Counted from the stretch's first letter, positions 9,074-18,245 are shown. The stretch: DNA of 64,000 nucleotides from Hyphomicrobiales bacterium (GCA_900469445.1 UBXM01000046.1:39122-103121); one strand, 5' to 3'. Program-made: numbers and translations. The notes: a model not told the origin generated them from the sequence alone.

Positions 9074-10450
9074 CTAGCCCTGCAATATCTTGCCCGGGTT
9101 CATGATGCCGGCGGGGTCGATTGCATTTTTAATGACGGCCATGAGATCGACGGCATCGCCATGTTCTGCCCGAAGATAAGCGATCTTGCCGGTGCCGACA
9201 CCGTGCTCGCCGGTCGATGTGCCGCCGACGGAAATCGCATATTGCACCATCTTCTTGTTGATTGCCGCGACTTCGTCGAGCTCGCTCTGATTGGCAGGAT
9301 CGACGGCGAAGACGACGTGGTAGTTGCCATCACCGACATGGCCGAGAATGGCGGCCGGAACGCTGCAACCCGCCAACAATTCGCGGGTTTTCAGGATGCA
9401 GCCGCTCAATTGGGAGACGGGCACGCAGACGTCGGAGGACCAGCCCTTGGCATTTTCCCGTTGGGAGACGACGGCATAAAAGGCGTTGTGGCGGGCCTTC
9501 CAGAGCCGGTTGCGTTCTTCCGGCGCATTGGCCCATTCGAAATCTCGCCCGCCGTTTTCCTCTACGATCGCGGCGACCATTTCGACCTGTTCCTCGACGC
9601 CTGCAGGGGAGCCGTGGAACTCAAATGCGAGCGTATCCTCGTTTTTGAGCGACAGGTTGGAATAGGCGTTTACCGCCTTGATCAGGCCGCGGTCCATCAA
9701 TTCCATGCGGGCGACAGGAATGCCGAGCTGGACGACCTGTATGGCGGCCGAAACCGCTTGCTCGACGCTTTCGAACGAGCAGAGCGCGGCCGAGATCGTC
9801 TCGGGAATGCCGTAGAGACGCAACGTCACTTCGGTGATGATGCCGAGCGTGCCTTCCGAACCGACGAAAAGCCTGGTCAGGTCATAACCGGCCGATGACT
9901 TGCGTGCCCGGCCACCGGTGCGGATGATATTTCCGTTCGGCAGCACGACGGTCAGCCCGAGCACGTTTTCACGCATGGTGCCGTAGCGCACGGCATTGGT
10001 ACCGGAGGCACGCGTCGACGCCATACCGCCGATCGAGGCATTCGCACCCGGATCAATCGGAAAGAACAGGCCCATGTCGCGCAGATGGTTATTCAACTGC
10101 TCGCGTGTAACGCCCGCCTCGACGGTGCAATCGAGATCCTCGGCGCTGATGCGGGTGATCTTGGACATGCGCGAAAGATCGATGGATACGCCGCCGCGCA
10201 CGGCGGTCAAATGACCTTCAAGCGAAGTACCGGCGCCGAATGCGATGACGGCAACCCCTTCGCCAGCGCATAGACGCACGATCTCTGCCACTTCCTCGGT
10301 CGTTTCGGCGAAAACGACCGCATCCGGGATGGCCGGCGTGTGGTGGGATTCTCCCCTGCCATGCTGTTCGCGCAGGGCCTTTGAGGTGGAGTATCGGTCA
10401 CCGAAACGATTGTTCAGTGTTTCAGAAAGAGAGGAGGGCAGTGCGCTCAT
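9074..10450 (-). CDS. FAD-linked D-lactate/D-2-hydroxyacid dehydrogenase (GlcD/DLD family)
   Basis: A 458-residue flavoprotein of the vanillyl-alcohol-oxidase fold. The N-terminal FAD-binding PCMH domain includes VIAFGAGTSLEGHLTAVRGG and GANASIGGMASTRASGTNAVRYG; the C-terminal FAD-oxidase domain includes GHVGDGNYHVVFAVDP and GEHGVGTGKIAYL, which are hallmarks of cytochrome-type D-lactate dehydrogenases. It would oxidise a D-2-hydroxyacid to a 2-oxoacid and pass electrons to the respiratory chain. The start overlaps the upstream rhodanese stop by four bases, so the two are translationally coupled. The specific hydroxyacid is not known. Confidence 0.88.
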   Translation of the reverse strand: MSALPSSLSETLNNRFGDRYSTSKALREQHGRGESHHTPAIPDAVVFAETTEEVAEIVRLCAGEGVAVIAFGAGTSLEGHLTAVRGGVSIDLSRMSKITRISAEDLDCTVEAGVTREQLNNHLRDMGLFFPIDPGANASIGGMASTRASGTNAVRYGTMRENVLGLTVVLPNGNIIRTGGRARKSSAGYDLTRLFVGSEGTLGIITEVTLRLYGIPETISAALCSFESVEQAVSAAIQVVQLGIPVARMELMDRGLIKAVNAYSNLSLKNEDTLAFEFHGSPAGVEEQVEMVAAIVEENGGRDFEWANAPEERNRLWKARHNAFYAVVSQRENAKGWSSDVCVPVSQLSGCILKTRELLAGCSVPAAILGHVGDGNYHVVFAVDPANQSELDEVAAINKKMVQYAISVGGTSTGEHGVGTGKIAYLRAEHGDAVDLMAVIKNAIDPAGIMNPGKILQG

Positions 10451-11325
10451 TTGGCATCACCGAGTGCTGCCGCGCCCGTGTCGACAGGCGTATCGCCCGG
10501 CTGGCCCCATTCGGTCCAGGCGCCATCATAGATCGCGACATCATCCTTGCCGATCAGATGCAGGCCAAAGGCAAGCGCTCCGGCAGTTACCCCTGAACCG
10601 CAACTGGCGATGACGGGTTCGGAGAGGTCCAGTCCCGCGTTTTCGAACGCTTGGCGGATGGTCTCTGTGTCGCGTATCTCGCCGGTTTCGGGATTGGTCA
10701 GTGCGTTGAAAGGAAGGTTGAAACTGCCTGGAATGTGACCTGAGCGTAGTCCCGGGCGGGCCTCCTTTTCCTCCGCAGTGAAGCGGGCGGCGGAACGCGC
10801 GTCGATAACCTGTTCGGCACGGCTTTCGAGATTGGCCAGCACGTCAGCCTTTGAGCGCACGGCGCCCGCATTGAACGTGACGTGGAAGCTGCTCTTTGTG
10901 ATCGGAGCGACCACCTCCGTGACCGGGCGGCCTTCAGCCAGCCATTTGCGCAGACCTCCGTCGAGAACCGCAACCTTTCCATGGCCGAAGGTTCTCAACG
11001 TCCACCATACGCGGCCTGCCGACATCAGGCCGGGCGTGTCGTAGACCACGACGACGCTATCGTTGGAGATGCCGAGGTCCATTGCGTAATGCTCGAAAGC
11101 CTCAGAGGAGGGCAGCATATGCGGCAACGACGTTTCATGGTCGGCAATCTTGTCGATATCGAAGAAACGGGCGTTGGGAATGTGCCGCGCAGCAAAATCC
11201 TCGGCTGCAAACGGCGTGGCGCCCGGCAGCTTGAAGGATCCATCGATAATGACGAGATCCGGCTGATCGAGATGCGCCGCCAGCCATTCGGTGGAGACGA
11301 TGGAACCGGGCAGGGAGAAGGACAT
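10447..11325 (-). CDS. sseA: 3-mercaptopyruvate/thiosulfate sulfurtransferase (two-domain rhodanese)
   Basis: A 292-residue tandem rhodanese. The N-terminal catalytically inactive domain has VVVVYDTPGLMSAGRVWWTLRTFG and LDGGLRKW; the C-terminal domain carries the active-site loop CGSGVTAG with Cys at residue 242. A CG(S/T)GVTA loop is typical of 3-mercaptopyruvate sulfurtransferases rather than plain thiosulfate:cyanide enzymes. It would move sulfane sulfur onto a thiophilic acceptor. Its place among LLM monooxygenases and a sulfoxide reductase supports a sulfur-scavenging role for the whole minus-strand block. Confidence 0.9.
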   Translation of the reverse strand: MSFSLPGSIVSTEWLAAHLDQPDLVIIDGSFKLPGATPFAAEDFAARHIPNARFFDIDKIADHETSLPHMLPSSEAFEHYAMDLGISNDSVVVVYDTPGLMSAGRVWWTLRTFGHGKVAVLDGGLRKWLAEGRPVTEVVAPITKSSFHVTFNAGAVRSKADVLANLESRAEQVIDARSAARFTAEEKEARPGLRSGHIPGSFNLPFNALTNPETGEIRDTETIRQAFENAGLDLSEPVIASCGSGVTAGALAFGLHLIGKDDVAIYDGAWTEWGQPGDTPVDTGAAALGDAK

Positions 11326-11400
11326 GATTAGCTCCGAAATATATGCGGATATGCAAAGTCGCGCCGCTGTTTGCGGCGCGCGCTGGGGTCGGCGCTGAAA

Positions 11401-12003
11401 TCAGGCCACCAGCTTTTCGCCCTTCAAATGGCGTTCGAGGAACGGCAGGCTGTCCTGACCCCAGTAAAGTTCACCCTCATAAAGAAAGGTCGGAAGTCCG
11501 AAGACGCCAGCGGCCTTGGCGGTCTCGTAGCTGGATGTGCGACGTTCCTGAACAGCCTCGCTCTGTCCCAGTTCGTCGAGCGCTACCGCATCGAAGCCTG
11601 CTGCATTTGCAATCGACCGGCGGACCTCGATATTGCCGATATCTTCCCCGCGCACCCAGAAGGCTTCCTGAAGCGCTTCCGTCAGCTTGAGCCAGTCCTT
11701 GCCGGTTTCGATGGCGGCGGTAATCATCAGGCCGGCCGGTGCCGGATCGGAGAGCGCACCGCGATTGTCGAAATTGAGCACCTTGCCTCGTAGGGCTGCC
11801 CATCGTTTAAGATCCTTCGTCCAATACGCCCGGCGCGCTTCCGGTCGATCGCGGGAATAGATGCCGCCATTGTCCTCGATCAGGGGGATGACATGGGGGC
11901 GGATCGTCGCGCCATGCTCGCCGGCCAGCGCTGCAAACGGCTCAAGGCCGATAAAAGCCCAAGGCGACCCGATGCTGAAGAAGTAGTCGATTGTCTTTGT
12001 CAT
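11401..12003 (-). CDS. DsbA-like 2-hydroxychromene-2-carboxylate isomerase family protein
   Basis: A 200-residue thioredoxin-fold protein with an inserted helical domain. The N-terminal IDYFFSIGSPWAFIG motif is characteristic of the kappa-GST/HCCA isomerase group, and the C-terminus has a GVFGLPTFLYEGELYWGQDSLPFLE block with the cis-proline LPTF. The serine of the SPW segment replaces the CxxC cysteines, so it is a glutathione-dependent isomerase/transferase and not a disulfide oxidase. There is no signal peptide. It lies 12 bases after the TetR gene. The substrate is unknown; a role on an aromatic or sulfur-containing intermediate is a guess from context. Confidence 0.8.
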   Translation of the reverse strand: MTKTIDYFFSIGSPWAFIGLEPFAALAGEHGATIRPHVIPLIEDNGGIYSRDRPEARRAYWTKDLKRWAALRGKVLNFDNRGALSDPAPAGLMITAAIETGKDWLKLTEALQEAFWVRGEDIGNIEVRRSIANAAGFDAVALDELGQSEAVQERRTSSYETAKAAGVFGLPTFLYEGELYWGQDSLPFLERHLKGEKLVA

Positions 12004-12015
12004 GCTCTGCTGCTT

Positions 12016-12585
12016 TCAGGAGGACTGATTAGTGAGAAGTGCCGTATCGAAGACTGAGAGTGCGCAATCGCGCGCAACGAGGACGGCGCTCGGGTCACGC
12101 CCCACTGCCACGGTGGCCAATGCGCCCTCGTAAAGAAGGGAAAGATGCGCTGCTGCCTGTGAGGGGCGGGCGTCCGCCTTTGACATGATCGCGGCAAATA
12201 TGTCTCTGACCATCGCCTTATGGGTCCGTGCAACGGAGACCACACGTTCGGAATCGCCGTGCTCGGCAACGGCGAGTGCAAATGCGCAGCCGCGGAATTC
12301 GGGGCTGTCGGCCTTTTCATGCAGGCGCTCGAAGATCAGCTTTATCTGGTCTCTCGGAGCCATCGCCGTTGCCACGACTTCCTGCAGGGATCGGATAACC
12401 CGATCGTGACGCGCCTGGAGATAGGCGGCGACGAGATGATCCTTGGAGGGGAAGTGCCGATAAAGCGTTGCCTTGGCAACATTGGCTTCCTCTATGATGC
12501 GATCGATGCCCACCGCCCTAATGCCCTCGCGATAAAAAAGCGCGCCGGCTGCGGTGAGGATATGGTCTGATATGGTTTCGCTCAT
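12016..12585 (-). CDS. TetR/AcrR-family transcriptional regulator
   Basis: A 189-residue regulator with an N-terminal TetR helix-turn-helix (ISDHILTAAGALFYREGIRAVGIDRI, then EEANVAKATLYRHFPSKDHLVAAY) and a divergent C-terminal ligand-binding domain. The start MSETISDH at 12585 fits the family; an ATG nine codons upstream (12612) is also possible. It is embedded in the minus-strand operon between the ketopantoate-reductase-like gene and the DsbA-like gene. A palindrome with core AGACCGGTCT lies about 70 bases upstream. The same core is found ahead of both importer operons, which makes this protein the best candidate local repressor. Confidence 0.88.
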   Translation of the reverse strand: MSETISDHILTAAGALFYREGIRAVGIDRIIEEANVAKATLYRHFPSKDHLVAAYLQARHDRVIRSLQEVVATAMAPRDQIKLIFERLHEKADSPEFRGCAFALAVAEHGDSERVVSVARTHKAMVRDIFAAIMSKADARPSQAAAHLSLLYEGALATVAVGRDPSAVLVARDCALSVFDTALLTNQSS

Positions 12586-12635
12586 TGCTTCGCTTCGAAA
12601 TGGTCGCTTCATTACCTAGATCGACAGGAAGCCGA

Positions 12636-13664
12636 TCAATGTACGGCAGCAAGACCGGTCTGTCTTGCCTGGCCCGAGTTGTCCACCAGCGACAGGATTG
12701 CGTCAAGGGGAAGCGGGCTCGAAAACGATCCCTGCTGCGCGAGTTTCCCGGCCAGCGCCTGGACTGCTTCGTTATAGGGCGTCGGGTGGCCATGCAGACG
12801 GCCGAGGAGAACGATCTCGCCATTGAGAAAATCGACCTCACTCGACGCGCCGCGGGTAAAACTCTGCCAGGTCGATTGCTGGCCCGGCTGAATGCCGCTG
12901 TCCTGGGCGGTGCGCCAATTCGAGATGTCGATGTTGCGCTCCGAGGGCAATGCGAGCTTGAGGCCGGCAGCCTGAAGGGTGCGCCGGGCTTCCTCCACCA
13001 GCGCCTCCCCGATTTCGGCCCGTAGTTCGGCCGGGCCGTCGAACAGTTCCAGCACGTTGCGAACGTTGTGGAGGAGCTTCGCCGATTTCCAGCGGCGGAT
13101 GTCGGCACTCGGTTCAGCCAGATAACCGGCGCGGTTCAGGTCTGCGGCAATTCGGTCGGCGGTCTCGTCGCGTCCGGACGGGAAGCGCCCGACGGTGACC
13201 ACGCCGACTTCGGGCTCGCCACCCACGACCACCTTGCCCGTTTCGGTAAACCGGGCCGGTGTGAGGATGCTTGCACCATAGACATGAGCAAAGGTCCGAA
13301 GCGCTGCCGCTTCCGTTGCCAGACCATTCTGGAAGGTGACCACCGGCAGGCTTTTCGCTGCCGTGTCCGTGGCGTTCGATATATGCCGCCACGACCAGAA
13401 GGCCAGCGCGCTCGCCGCATCCTGGCTCTTCACCGTCAGCAACAGCGTGTCGTCCGGCGCCAATTCCGGCGGGGCGCTCAGATCGAAGGTCTTCAGCCGG
13501 ATCTGCCGCGTGCCCGAGGGGCGCTGGTAGCTCAGCCCGTGCGCGATGATGTGGCGGATCTGCGCGCCTCGGCCGACCAGTACATAGTCGAGGCCGGAAA
13601 GTTCGAATTGTGCCGCAAGGCTTGCGCCGACCGCACCGGCGCCGATGATTACATAACGTGTCAT
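12636..13664 (-). CDS. Ketopantoate reductase family (ApbA/PanE-like) NADP-dependent oxidoreductase
   Basis: A 342-residue protein starting with a Rossmann fingerprint (MTRYVIIGAGAVGASLAAQF), the PanE family block TLLLTVKSQDAASAL and a C-terminal helical domain typical of ApbA. Family members reduce 2-dehydropantoate or other 2-oxoacids with NADPH. At 342 residues it is longer than biosynthetic PanE (about 300) and lies in a catabolic operon, so it probably acts on another oxoacid. It lies 25 bases after the flavin monooxygenase gene. Confidence 0.8.
   Translation of the reverse strand: MTRYVIIGAGAVGASLAAQFELSGLDYVLVGRGAQIRHIIAHGLSYQRPSGTRQIRLKTFDLSAPPELAPDDTLLLTVKSQDAASALAFWSWRHISNATDTAAKSLPVVTFQNGLATEAAALRTFAHVYGASILTPARFTETGKVVVGGEPEVGVVTVGRFPSGRDETADRIAADLNRAGYLAEPSADIRRWKSAKLLHNVRNVLELFDGPAELRAEIGEALVEEARRTLQAAGLKLALPSERNIDISNWRTAQDSGIQPGQQSTWQSFTRGASSEVDFLNGEIVLLGRLHGHPTPYNEAVQALAGKLAQQGSFSSPLPLDAILSLVDNSGQARQTGLAAVH
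12650..12667. promoter_or_regulatory. Candidate TetR operator (AGACCGGTCT core)
   Basis: The sequence CAAGACCGGTCTGTCTTG contains a perfect 10-base palindrome AGACCGGTCT (12652-12661) and outer CAAGAC/GTCTTG arms. It lies in the last codons of the ketopantoate-reductase-like gene, just upstream of the TetR gene on the same strand, where an autoregulatory site would be expected. Confidence 0.4.
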
Positions 13665-13689
13665 CTCTTTTTCCTCGTTGCGGGCCGCT

Positions 13690-15009
13690 TCAGACGCCCA
13701 GATTCTGCCTCAGCGTTTCGTGCTGATAGTCGTGGTGGAATATGCCGCGGCGCTGAAGCTCCGGGATCAGATGATCCGTCACGGCTGAAAGGCCGAGTTC
13801 GTATTTCAGGGTAAAGGCAAGGAAATTGAAGCCATCCGTCGCGCCGCGCTCATATCGGTCCTGCAACTGGTCGGCGATATTCTCCACCGAGCCGATCGGA
13901 AACCAGTGCCCCGCACCGCTCGAGTGATAGATGATGAGGTCGCGCACGGTGCGAACTTTGCCGGTTTTGATAAGGTCGCGAAATACGCCGAAGCGTGAGC
14001 GGCGCCCCTGGATATCGGCCGTCTGCGGCAGGTCGTTGAGCGGGATTTCGTCATCGAGGTCGAGTTCGGCGAGGTCGATCCCGCCGAACTGGCCGGCAAG
14101 CAACTTGCGCCCCTCTTCGAAATCGATGTCGTCGATGACCTTTTGCCAGAAACGCTTTGCCTCCTCGTCGGTGGAACCGATCACGGGCGCGACACCTGGC
14201 AGGATCTTGATCGAATCCGGCGAACGGCCATAGGCTGAGGCGCGGGCCTTGAAGTCGCGGTAGAGATCGATCGACGGCTCCGTTTCCGTTAGCCCCGTGG
14301 TGAAGATCACGTCGGCCACGCGTGCGCCGAGCTGCCTGCCCTCGCTGGAAGACCCCGCCTGAGCGAGGATCGGGCGGTCCTGCGGACTGCGGGAAACGTT
14401 GAGCGGGCCTTGGACGGAAAAATGCCGGCTATTCCAGTCGATGCGGTGGACCTTGCCGGCATCGACGATCTGCCGCCCCCGGTCATCATAGCTGATGGCA
14501 TCCGGCTCCCAGCTTTCCCAAAGCGCCTGTACCACGCCGGCAAACTCCTCGGCGACCGCGTAGCGGTCATCATGGGCAGGGAGCGGCTTGCCGAAATTCT
14601 TCTCTCCCGCCGAAGAGGTAACGAGATTCCAGCCGGCGCGTCCCCTCGAAATATGATCGAGCGAAAGCACTTGGCGCGCAAGATTGTAAGGCTCGGTAAA
14701 AGAGGTCGAGATCGAGCCGATAAGGCCGATCCGTGAGGTTTTTGCCGCCAGGGCACTCAACAGCGTGACGGGCTCCAGTCCCGGCTTCGGCGCAGTTTCG
14801 CTGGTGACGAGCGCATCGGCCAGGAAGATGGTGTGGATCTTGCCGCGCTCGGCTTGCTGCGCCTGTTCGACATAAGCGTCGATATCGAGCAGATTGTCCG
14901 TCGGGCCGTCACGCCCCTTTTTCTTGGCCTGCCCCGTTCCGCCCAGCAAAAGGCCGAGCACCAGTCCCTGGCCGCGTTCGCTGCGACGGCCCGCCCACTT
15001 GTTTGTCAT
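13690..15009 (-). CDS. LLM-class flavin monooxygenase of the NtaA/SnaA/DszA group
   Basis: A 439-residue luciferase-like monooxygenase of the NtaA/SnaA/SoxA(DszA) subgroup. Diagnostic segments are TIFLADAL near residue 50, EPVTLLSALAAKTSRIGLIGSISTSFTEPYN, ISRGRAGWNLVTS and GPLNVSRSPQDRPILAQAGSSSEG. Known members oxidise nitrilotriacetate, pristinamycin or dibenzothiophene sulfone with FMNH2 from a partner reductase; no such reductase is in this window. The start is MTNKWAGRRSERG at 15009, preceded by GAGGA; upstream codons in frame belong to the ATPase gene. It lies 22 bases after the FepC-like ATPase gene. Confidence 0.9.
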   Translation of the reverse strand: MTNKWAGRRSERGQGLVLGLLLGGTGQAKKKGRDGPTDNLLDIDAYVEQAQQAERGKIHTIFLADALVTSETAPKPGLEPVTLLSALAAKTSRIGLIGSISTSFTEPYNLARQVLSLDHISRGRAGWNLVTSSAGEKNFGKPLPAHDDRYAVAEEFAGVVQALWESWEPDAISYDDRGRQIVDAGKVHRIDWNSRHFSVQGPLNVSRSPQDRPILAQAGSSSEGRQLGARVADVIFTTGLTETEPSIDLYRDFKARASAYGRSPDSIKILPGVAPVIGSTDEEAKRFWQKVIDDIDFEEGRKLLAGQFGGIDLAELDLDDEIPLNDLPQTADIQGRRSRFGVFRDLIKTGKVRTVRDLIIYHSSGAGHWFPIGSVENIADQLQDRYERGATDGFNFLAFTLKYELGLSAVTDHLIPELQRRGIFHHDYQHETLRQNLGV

Positions 15010-15031
15010 CTTGTGTTTCCTCGAAAGAACG

Positions 15032-15889
15032 TCAGGCTGTCGCGTATTCGCGCTGCCCCGCCAGGCGATGCGCCCGGGCGGGTTCGGATGCGATGGGGTG
15101 CAGCCCGAGCTGCGCGTGACCTTGCTCGGAAAGCGGATGGACCTGAACGAAGCCCTTGTGGGTCGACAGTTCCACATCCACGCCGTAGACCCGCTTGATC
15201 AGTTCCGGAGAATAGACTTCCGCCGGTCGCCCCTCGGCGATCACAACACCATCCTGGAGGAAGACCACCCGATCGGTGAAGCGGGCCGCCTGATTGAGAT
15301 CGTGAATGGCGATGACCGCAGCGACGTTGTTCTTTCGCGTCACGTCGCGGGCAACCTCCAGGGTCTGCCACTGGTAGCGGATATCGAGCGCGCTGGTAGG
15401 CTCGTCGAGAAGCAGGATTTCGGGATCCTGCGCCAGCGCCCGCGCAATAAGGACACGCTGGCCCTGGCCGCCCGACAGTTCGGTGACGGCACGGTCGCCC
15501 AGCTCGTCGAGCCCCATCCGCTCCATGGCGGCATCGACGTGCGCCCAGTCCTCGTCACGTGGGCGGGTTCCGAAATAGGGGGTGCGGCCGAGCAGAACTG
15601 CCTCCCTGATGTCGAGGCCGAACGAAAGGCCGATGGATTGCGGCACATAGGCGACGATCTTGGCAAGATCCTTGCGTGCAAGCCGGCTCAGATCGATGTC
15701 GCCATTCCAGGTGATCGTGCCTTTCGTCTGGCTGTTGATGCCGGCAATGGTCTTGATCAACGTCGACTTTCCAGAGCCATTGGAGCCAAGAAGGCCGATG
15801 AGTTCGCCCTTCTCGACGGTCAGGTTTGCACCCTTGACGACCTGTCTTTTGCCATAGCCGACTTCGAGTGAGGAAATCTTGAGGGTCAT
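15032..15889 (-). CDS. FepC/BtuD-type ABC importer ATP-binding protein
   Basis: A 285-residue ATPase with Walker A GSNGSGKST (residues 35-43), a Q-loop YVPQSIG, signature LSGGQGQRV and Walker B ILLLDEPTSALD. It belongs to the class that powers siderophore, heme, cobalamin and some oxyanion importers. The start overlaps the permease stop by four bases. It completes a FecB-FecCD-FepC set with the two upstream genes. Confidence 0.93.
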   Translation of the reverse strand: MTLKISSLEVGYGKRQVVKGANLTVEKGELIGLLGSNGSGKSTLIKTIAGINSQTKGTITWNGDIDLSRLARKDLAKIVAYVPQSIGLSFGLDIREAVLLGRTPYFGTRPRDEDWAHVDAAMERMGLDELGDRAVTELSGGQGQRVLIARALAQDPEILLLDEPTSALDIRYQWQTLEVARDVTRKNNVAAVIAIHDLNQAARFTDRVVFLQDGVVIAEGRPAEVYSPELIKRVYGVDVELSTHKGFVQVHPLSEQGHAQLGLHPIASEPARAHRLAGQREYATA

Positions 15890-16983
15890 TCGATTGCCTT
15901 TTGTCGAGTGAGGATGAGGTAGAGGAAAATCGGAGCGCCGACCAAAGCATCGATAATGCCGACAGGGATGACGCCCGGATTGATAACCAGCCTGCCGACG
16001 GCATCGGCGATGACCAGAAGCAGGGCGCCGATGATGGCCGAGAACGCGATGAGGAAGCGGTGGTTGGCGCCGACCACCAGCCGCGCGATATGCGGCGCCA
16101 CTAGGCCGACGAAACCGATAATGCCGGTAAAGGCGATCGTCACGGCAGTGAGCGTGGCTGCGATCGCGATGGTCTGCAGCCGTACCTGCGAGACCGCCAC
16201 GCCAAGGCTCTTGGCTGAATCGTCGCCGGCAAAGGCGATGGCGTTCAATGCGCTACTGCGGAAACGGATATAGGGGAAGGCGAGGGCCAGGAGCACGAAG
16301 AGTGCGAAAACCTGATACCAGGCCGAATTGTTGACCGAGCCCCAGGTCCAGCGGACGATTGCGGCGAGCACCTCGTCCTCGGCGAAATACTGGATGCAGG
16401 CCGTCAGAGCACCGAACAGCTGTGAAAGTGCAATGCCCACCAGAATGAGCGTCGTCGCATGCAGGTTTCGCGTCGAGGCAAGCGAAAGCACCAGCGCGGT
16501 GTTGAGGAACGAGAAGAGAAGCGCGCCGATGACCAGCGAGATCGCTGCGCTGCCCGCGGTTGCCCCGAAAAGGACAATGGCAAGCGAGGCCCCGAAGGCG
16601 GCGGCCGGCGCGATGCCGAGTGTGTAGGGGCTGACCAGCGGATTGCGCAGCAGGCCCTGGAACAGAACACCTGCGACGGCCAGCGCCGCGCCGCCGAGGA
16701 TGGCCAAAAGCACGCGCGGCAGACGCAGTTCCCAGATGACATTGTGCTTGAGTAGTGTTGCGCGGTCGGTGGGGACCGTGCCGGCTATCTTGGACCAGAA
16801 CGTCTCCAGGACATCGAGGAGCGTCGCCCCCGACGTTCCGATCCTGATGCCGATCAGCGCGGTGATGACCACGGCTGCAAAGCCGAGCGCTATGGCAAGT
16901 TTCTGGCTGGTGTAACGGTCCGCCGGTCGTCGACGTCCGGGTGGGGCAATCGGGTGCAGGGGATCTGAATGCACTGAGCTCAT
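15886..16983 (-). CDS. FecCD-family ABC transporter permease
   Basis: A 365-residue permease with about ten predicted helices, typical of FecCD/BtuC proteins: RLPRVLLAILGGAALAVAGVLFQGLLRNPLVSPYTLGI near residue 105 and GIIGFVGLVAPHIARLVVGANHR in the C-terminal half. The start MSSVHSDP at 16983 follows a GAGAGA stretch; longer in-frame starts would overlap the binding-protein gene. A single permease gene means the transporter would be a homodimer in the membrane. Confidence 0.93.
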   Translation of the reverse strand: MSSVHSDPLHPIAPPGRRRPADRYTSQKLAIALGFAAVVITALIGIRIGTSGATLLDVLETFWSKIAGTVPTDRATLLKHNVIWELRLPRVLLAILGGAALAVAGVLFQGLLRNPLVSPYTLGIAPAAAFGASLAIVLFGATAGSAAISLVIGALLFSFLNTALVLSLASTRNLHATTLILVGIALSQLFGALTACIQYFAEDEVLAAIVRWTWGSVNNSAWYQVFALFVLLALAFPYIRFRSSALNAIAFAGDDSAKSLGVAVSQVRLQTIAIAATLTAVTIAFTGIIGFVGLVAPHIARLVVGANHRFLIAFSAIIGALLLVIADAVGRLVINPGVIPVGIIDALVGAPIFLYLILTRQKAIE

Positions 16984-17027
16984 TGTCTCTCTCAATCTGG
17001 TAGAGGGGCTGGGCGGCCGCAGGCTGT

Positions 17028-18161
17028 CTAGCCGTCCAGCTTGTAGGCATAGTCCGCGACCGGGCGCGGCTCGACGCCCTGCGCCTTCAGCCACCTGGCA
17101 AAGTAGGTGTCGACATCGACGTCCTCGAAATGCTCGGGGTGCAGCCACTTGGCGACGGCTAGTGCCCCGATCTGCTTGCCGAGCGCAGAGAAGAAGAAAT
17201 TGTTGATGACGAAGACGTTCTTGTCCTGCACCGCCTTGATCGAGTTCCAACCTGGACGATCGATCACTCGCCCCGCCTGTTCGGCAAGCAGTTCCTGGTC
17301 CCAGGGTTCGTAGCCGGAGGCCTGGCCGTCCACGCCGTTATGGATGATCACATCCGGGTTGCGGTTGATGATCTCGACCGGATCGACCGTGTAGGTGTGG
17401 ACAGAGGCGCTGCCGGTGTTGGCGATCGCTATGTCGCCGAAAATGTTCGTTCCACCGCCCAGAACGATCGTGTCGTGCCAACCGGACCCCGGAAGGGAGG
17501 TGACAAAATCTGCATTGTTTTCGAAAAAGACCTTCTTCGGCTCGACACCCTTCAGGCGCTCGGCGAGAATCTTGTCGATATCGTCATAGAGTGCGGCAAG
17601 CTCGGCAGCACCTTTTTCCGCGCCGAAGATCTTGCCGAGATTGGGCAGTTGCGCGCGCAGAACCTTCGGGTCCCAGGTGCTGACGACGACGACCTCGATG
17701 CCGAAGGGTTTCAACTTTTCGACGGCATCCTGCCACGGCGCGTTGCGGCGAGTGAAAAAGACCTCCGCACCGGACGCAGCGATCGTTTCCCAATTTGGAC
17801 TGTTGAAGTTGCCTGCATCCGGGAGGCCGGCGAATTTGGCGAAATACTCTTTATTCGCCGCAGTCTTATCGGGATTGGATGTTTGGTCGATGGAAACGAT
17901 CGCATCCGCAGCGCCGATCGCCCGCACTATTTCGGTCTGATACCAGAGATCGGTATAGACGGCTTTGATCGGCGCCTGGAGCGTTATCTCGCGTCCAAGC
18001 TCATCAGTGATTGTTATCGCCTTCTGCTCTGCAGCTCTAGCAGTTGCATCAAAGGGAATGACTACACCGGCGAGCATAAAACCGCCCGCTACCGATCCCA
18101 GCAGAGAGAGTGCGTGACGGCGTCTAATGTGAAGGTCGGATGAGGAAGTTGAGTTGGCCAT
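17028..18161 (-). CDS. FecB-type periplasmic binding protein
   Basis: A 377-residue solute-binding protein of the cluster A-II (FecB/BtuF) type. It starts with a signal peptide bearing RRR at residues 13-15 followed by a hydrophobic core, suggesting Tat export. The mature protein begins with ITDELGREITLQAPIKAVYT, a family opening block, and has the long central helix architecture without further membrane segments. It is the first gene of the FecBCD-type operon that continues into a flavin monooxygenase. Ligands of such proteins are iron chelates, heme, cobalamin or molybdate/tungstate; sequence alone does not decide. Confidence 0.9.
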   Translation of the reverse strand: MANSTSSSDLHIRRRHALSLLGSVAGGFMLAGVVIPFDATARAAEQKAITITDELGREITLQAPIKAVYTDLWYQTEIVRAIGAADAIVSIDQTSNPDKTAANKEYFAKFAGLPDAGNFNSPNWETIAASGAEVFFTRRNAPWQDAVEKLKPFGIEVVVVSTWDPKVLRAQLPNLGKIFGAEKGAAELAALYDDIDKILAERLKGVEPKKVFFENNADFVTSLPGSGWHDTIVLGGGTNIFGDIAIANTGSASVHTYTVDPVEIINRNPDVIIHNGVDGQASGYEPWDQELLAEQAGRVIDRPGWNSIKAVQDKNVFVINNFFFSALGKQIGALAVAKWLHPEHFEDVDVDTYFARWLKAQGVEPRPVADYAYKLDG

Positions 18162-18245
18162 TCGGGTCCCCTGACGATTCTACGCGAACGCAACCAGACC
18201 GACGTCCAACTGCATGAAGAAAGCGTAGACAGCAGAACCTCATAC

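Noticed and set aside
18180..18215. 11-codon minus-strand frame before the FecB-type gene, considered as a second leader peptide
   Set aside because: It has no ribosome-binding site and no amino-acid bias that would suggest attenuation.
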